A stretch of DNA of 18,043 nt from an uncultured Prevotella sp. (GTDB lineage Bacteria; Bacteroidota; Bacteroidia; Bacteroidales; Bacteroidaceae). The notes under the pieces are model-generated. The model saw only the letters and a program-made list of their open reading frames with translations, was not told where the DNA came from and made no database searches. Of this stretch, positions 16,472-18,043 are shown one piece after another. Both the position numbers and the translations under genes were made by a program. The stretch covers positions 1 to 18,043 of the forward strand of contig CAAGGA010000033.1 of NCBI GenBank assembly GCA_900769275.1. Direction: 5' to 3'. Every line of letters begins with the position of its first letter. The first letter of the stretch is position 1.

Positions 16472-16924
16472 CTAATACTGCCCCTGCTCCATCAGCGATT
16501 CGAGAGCCTTGCCGAACTCCTCCTCCGCCATATACGGGTCGGAGCCGCCGTCAGCAGCCCATATCTCTATGGTATCGCCCACTCCGAGGAATCGCACCTG
16601 AGACCTTATCCCCACTTTCTCCAAGGAGCGGCGCGAGAGCAACAGCCTGCCACTGGCATCAAGAGCCACCACCTCCACGTCGGAGACGTACTGGCGGTAT
16701 ATCTGCTGATGCTGCCTGTTCCAGCGGTTGAGACGCGAGCGGAGAGCATCGACCTGCTCATTCCACACGCTCTCGGGATAGATGACAAGGCAATCCTGAA
16801 AAGCATCCTTCCTCACCACCACCTGCCCCTCGCCCGATGACTGCATCACCTTGCGGAAAGCTGCGGGGAGGAAGATACGCCCCTTGGCATCAACCTTCGC
16901 CTCTATGTTACCGAGAAATCTCAT
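16472..16924 (-). CDS. mraZ: Transcriptional regulator MraZ
   Basis: DNA-binding protein that heads dcw clusters; in E. coli it represses its own operon through TGGG-type repeats upstream of its start. The 150-residue product has two AbrB/SpoVT-like swapped-hairpin halves: MRFLGNIEAKVDAKGRIFLP, with DAKGRIFLPAAFR at about 12-24, and VVALDASGRLLLSRRSLEKVG in the second half (two parts: VVALDASGRLLLSRR, SLEKVG). The length is typical. ATG start with AGGAG (16931-16935 on the complementary strand) placed 6 bases upstream, a clear Shine-Dalgarno. No clean run of TGGG direct repeats was found upstream; a foldback with GGTGG/CCACC ends lies 30 bases before the start instead. Confidence 0.96.
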   Translation of the reverse strand: MRFLGNIEAKVDAKGRIFLPAAFRKVMQSSGEGQVVVRKDAFQDCLVIYPESVWNEQVDALRSRLNRWNRQHQQIYRQYVSDVEVVALDASGRLLLSRRSLEKVGIRSQVRFLGVGDTIEIWAADGGSDPYMAEEEFGKALESLMEQGQY

Positions 16925-16954
16925 CTGCGTCTCCTATCCGTTCTATTTCTTTAA

Positions 16955-17144
16955 GGGTGGTTCTATAAATTACCACCATAAATATATTCTCAGAGTGGAT
17001 AAACGTCTTGCCATCTTTCGTTCTCTTTTCGGTTCAAACTGTAAGTTCACTCGGTCACAATGCCCGCATTGCTCCCTCTCGCACTTACACTTTGACCTCG
17101 AAAACAGAATCGAAATCTGTCAAGGCTAATTTATAGAACCACCC
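16955..17144. repeat. 190-base foldback with perfect 18-base terminal inverted repeats (MITE-like) in the dcw leader
   Basis: The 18 bases at 16955-16972 (GGGTGGTTCTATAAATTA) and their exact reverse complement at 17127-17144 bound the element. Inside, 17034-17046 pairs with 17083-17095 (13 bases, one mismatch). CAATGC (17058-17063) pairs with GCATTG (17066-17071) at the centre. The stretch about 17006-17033 resembles the reverse complement of about 17096-17126 with small gaps. The two arms differ by about 30 bases, roughly 16973-17005, present only in the left arm. No coding frame and no clear target-site duplication are seen. It lies 30 bases upstream of mraZ, so it may be transcribed as a 5' leader hairpin. 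Mobility is inferred from the structure only. Confidence 0.7.
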
Positions 17145-17525
17145 ATAAATGTCTTGGCGGTCTTTTCCTGAAACTGCCGCTTTTGTGGATAAAACTGTGG
17201 ATAACCGTGGGGAAACATCAGGAAAAGTATTTTATAACTACAGGAAAAATGCGTGAAAAAGAAAGGATAACTAAATGATAACTCCGCACTTTTCCCCACC
17301 GACAGAACAGGCTCAAAATGGCGGTGTTAATAATTCCCGGTTTTTCCAATGGCTTTTCTCAGTTTTTCTCTATTGCTTCCACATACTCATTATTTATCCT
17401 TATCCCTGACTTTCAAGCCTATATACATCTTTTCAACTTTTCCCACAGGATTTATTATTATTCTTATTATTTTTTTCTTCTTATAAAATAAATCCTATAT
17501 ATAAAAAAAGTAAAAGGTTATAATG
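17145..17525. other. Gene-free region upstream of mraZ
   Basis: No convincing coding frame. It holds two perfect DnaA boxes (17184-17204), several purine/pyrimidine-rich near-matches (TTTTCCCCAC near 17290, TTTTCCCACA near 17440) and a strongly AT-rich stretch from about 17450 to 17520. This is the expected place for the dcw operon promoter on the minus strand, but no convincing Bacteroidetes -33/-7 pair (TTTG, TAnnTTTG) was found by eye. Confidence 0.6.
17184..17204 (+). promoter_or_regulatory. Pair of consensus DnaA boxes
   Basis: TGTGGATAA occurs at 17184-17192 and again at 17196-17204. Each is the exact reverse complement of TTATCCACA, a perfect match to the TTATNCACA DnaA-binding consensus. 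They are 12 bases apart start to start, in the same orientation. A weaker CGTGGGGAA follows at 17206-17214, and AGTGGATAA (one mismatch) lies inside the foldback at 16994-17002. The sites are about 260 to 280 bases upstream of mraZ. DnaA binding and any regulatory or origin role are inference. Confidence 0.55.
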
Positions 17526-17653
17526 GGTTATGGGGTTATGCAGTTATACGGTTATGCAGTTATACGGTTATGCAGTTATACGGTTATGCGGTTATGCGGT
17601 TATACGGTTATGCGGTTATACGGTTATGCGGTTATACGGTTATGCGGTTATGC
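17526..17653 (+). repeat. 16-unit 8-base tandem array (GGTTATGC/GGTTATAC)
   Basis: Sixteen consecutive octamers on the plus strand: one GGTTATGG, then GGTTATGC alternating with AGTTATAC (three AGTTATAC units), then GGTTATGC mixed with GGTTATAC. The alternation gives a 16-base higher-order period. A frame across it reads as an eight-residue repeat (YGYAVIRL-like), a by-product of the repeat and not a gene. The near-identity of units suggests recent expansion, and copy number is likely to vary between strains. Confidence 0.95.
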
Positions 17654-17685
17654 GGAGGTATGTTATGCCTATTGGTATCTTCCGC

Positions 17686-17725
17686 AAAACCGTAAAACCG
17701 TAAAACCGTAAAACCGTAAAACCGC
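17686..17725 (-). repeat. 5-unit 8-base tandem array (AAAACCGT; GGTTTTAC on the minus strand)
   Basis: Four AAAACCGT units and a final AAAACCGC on the plus strand, preceded by CCGC. On the minus strand the unit reads GGTTTTAC, one base different from the GGTTATAC of the neighbouring array, so the two arrays are inverted relative to each other. The array ends four bases from the stop codon of the Rpn-like gene. Confidence 0.93.
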
Positions 17726-17729
17726 AAAA

Positions 17730-18011
17730 TTACATCAAACTCTTTACTTCATCTTCTGTTATTCCTAAGATGAGAGCGATGGTTGGGACGTCCATTCCTT
17801 TGTCAATCATTCCGTTGACGGCATTCGCAAGAATGCGTTTTTGTTCCTGCAACGCTTTTCCTTGTTCCTGCAACGCTTTCCTCTTCTCTTTCAGTGCTTT
17901 ATCCATGTCATTGATGACCTTGTCACGTGCCATGATGGCTGTGTCACGGTCTTCTATTGCCTTGAAGAACTCGTCCTCCACGTTCATGTCCTGCCTTACG
18001 TCCGGGTTGGA
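17730..18011 (-). CDS. C-terminal fragment of an Rpn-family recombination-promoting nuclease / putative transposase
   Basis: Partial gene: the frame is open through 18011, where genomic sequence stops and adapter begins. The visible 93 or so residues begin SNPDVRQDMNVEDEFF. A Lys/Glu/Gln-rich coiled-coil stretch follows, with a seven-residue unit (KALQEQG/K) duplicated as a 21-base direct repeat at about 17841-17881. The C-terminus reads NGMIDKGMDVPTIALILGITEDEVKSLM. This ending is typical of Rpn/PD-(D/E)XK nuclease-family transposases abundant in Bacteroidetes. The nuclease domain, which would confirm it, is outside the window. The ATG at 17985-17987 is internal and should not be taken as the start. 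It is on the same strand as the dcw cluster but separated by about 800 bases, so probably a different transcription unit. Confidence 0.6.
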   Translation of the reverse strand, partial: SNPDVRQDMNVEDEFFKAIEDRDTAIMARDKVINDMDKALKEKRKALQEQGKALQEQKRILANAVNGMIDKGMDVPTIALILGITEDEVKSLM

Positions 18012-18043
18012 AGATCGGAAGAGCGTCGTGTAGGGAAAGAGTG
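18012..18043 (+). other. Illumina TruSeq adapter sequence (assembly artefact)
   Basis: The last 32 bases begin AGATCGGAAGAGCGTCGTGT and continue TAGGGAAAGAGTG apart from overlap at the T. From memory this is the standard Illumina TruSeq adapter on the P5 side, an exact match over the visible length. It is not genomic. On the minus strand it would translate in frame with the Rpn-like fragment as LFPTRRSSD, a peptide that must not be included in the protein. Confidence 0.97.

Larger units (their letters stand above)
17503..17725 (-). terminator. Possible terminator downstream of the Rpn-like gene, built from inverted octamer arrays
   Basis: In the minus-strand transcript, the GGTTTTAC-type units (17725 to 17686) are followed after a short spacer by the complement of the GGTTATRC units (17653 to 17526). 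Paired, they give a long stem with about one mismatch per 8 bases. Downstream on the same strand come T-runs at 17512-17515 and 17503-17509. The arrangement resembles a hairpin plus T-tract, but the stem is imperfect and unusually long. Low confidence. Confidence 0.25.

Noticed and set aside
16955..17144. Riboswitch or structured RNA in the mraZ leader
   Set aside because: The structure is a simple terminal-inverted-repeat foldback and matches no riboswitch class known to me; a mobile or foldback element explains it better.
17450..17520. AT-rich tract read as the unwinding element of a chromosomal origin
   Set aside because: Only two perfect DnaA boxes and no origin-linked genes (dnaA, dnaN, parAB) are in the window; kept only as a DnaA-box finding.
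17523..17711. Open frame on the plus strand encoding a Tyr/Arg/Cys-rich repeated peptide
   Set aside because: It is a translation of the 8-base tandem array (24 bases give an 8-residue repeat); there is no ribosome-binding site or family resemblance.
1..17729. CRISPR array in the tandem repeats
   Set aside because: Repeats of 8 bases have no spacers and no cas genes are nearby.

Overview
The window carries an almost complete division and cell-wall (dcw) cluster on the minus strand of a Bacteroidetes genome, most likely a Bacteroidales member of the Prevotella type. The evidence for this is the gene order with murF and ddl absent, the FtsL and FtsQ types, a PASTA-ended class B PBP, a MurE with the meso-diaminopimelate motif DNPR, and the tail of an Rpn-type nuclease/transposase. 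Assignment is from recognised family features only; no search was run.

Read in the direction of transcription (high to low coordinates) the cluster is mraZ, rsmH, ftsL, ftsI, murE, mraY, murD, ftsW, murG, murC, ftsQ, ftsA, ftsZ. The MurE, MraY, MurD, MurG and MurC products make and glycosylate the UDP-MurNAc-peptide/lipid II precursor. FtsW and FtsI polymerise and cross-link it at the septum, FtsL and FtsQ link these to the divisome, and FtsA tethers the FtsZ ring to the membrane. rsmH/ftsL and ftsL/ftsI overlap by 4 and 1 bases. The other junctions are loose, at 15 to 203 bases, and several of the gaps hold repeats.

Upstream of mraZ (16925-17729) is about 800 bases without a gene. It contains a 190-base foldback with perfect 18-base terminal inverted repeats, two perfect DnaA boxes 12 bases apart, an AT-rich stretch, and two 8-base tandem arrays in opposite orientation. 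Beyond them is the C-terminal end of an Rpn-family gene, cut off by the end of the sequence. The last 32 bases (18012-18043) are Illumina adapter, not genome.

No new defence, mobile or biosynthetic system is visible; the protein-coding content is canonical. The unusual signal is in the gaps. One family is GGTT-type octamer arrays at four places, two of them at or within a few bases of a stop codon. A second family is a 21-base palindrome, present as four copies and one half copy inside the operon. A third feature is the foldback in the operon leader. Protein-level oddities are a degenerate HHH motif in MraY, a short atypical FtsZ tail and an unusually long FtsL N-terminus.
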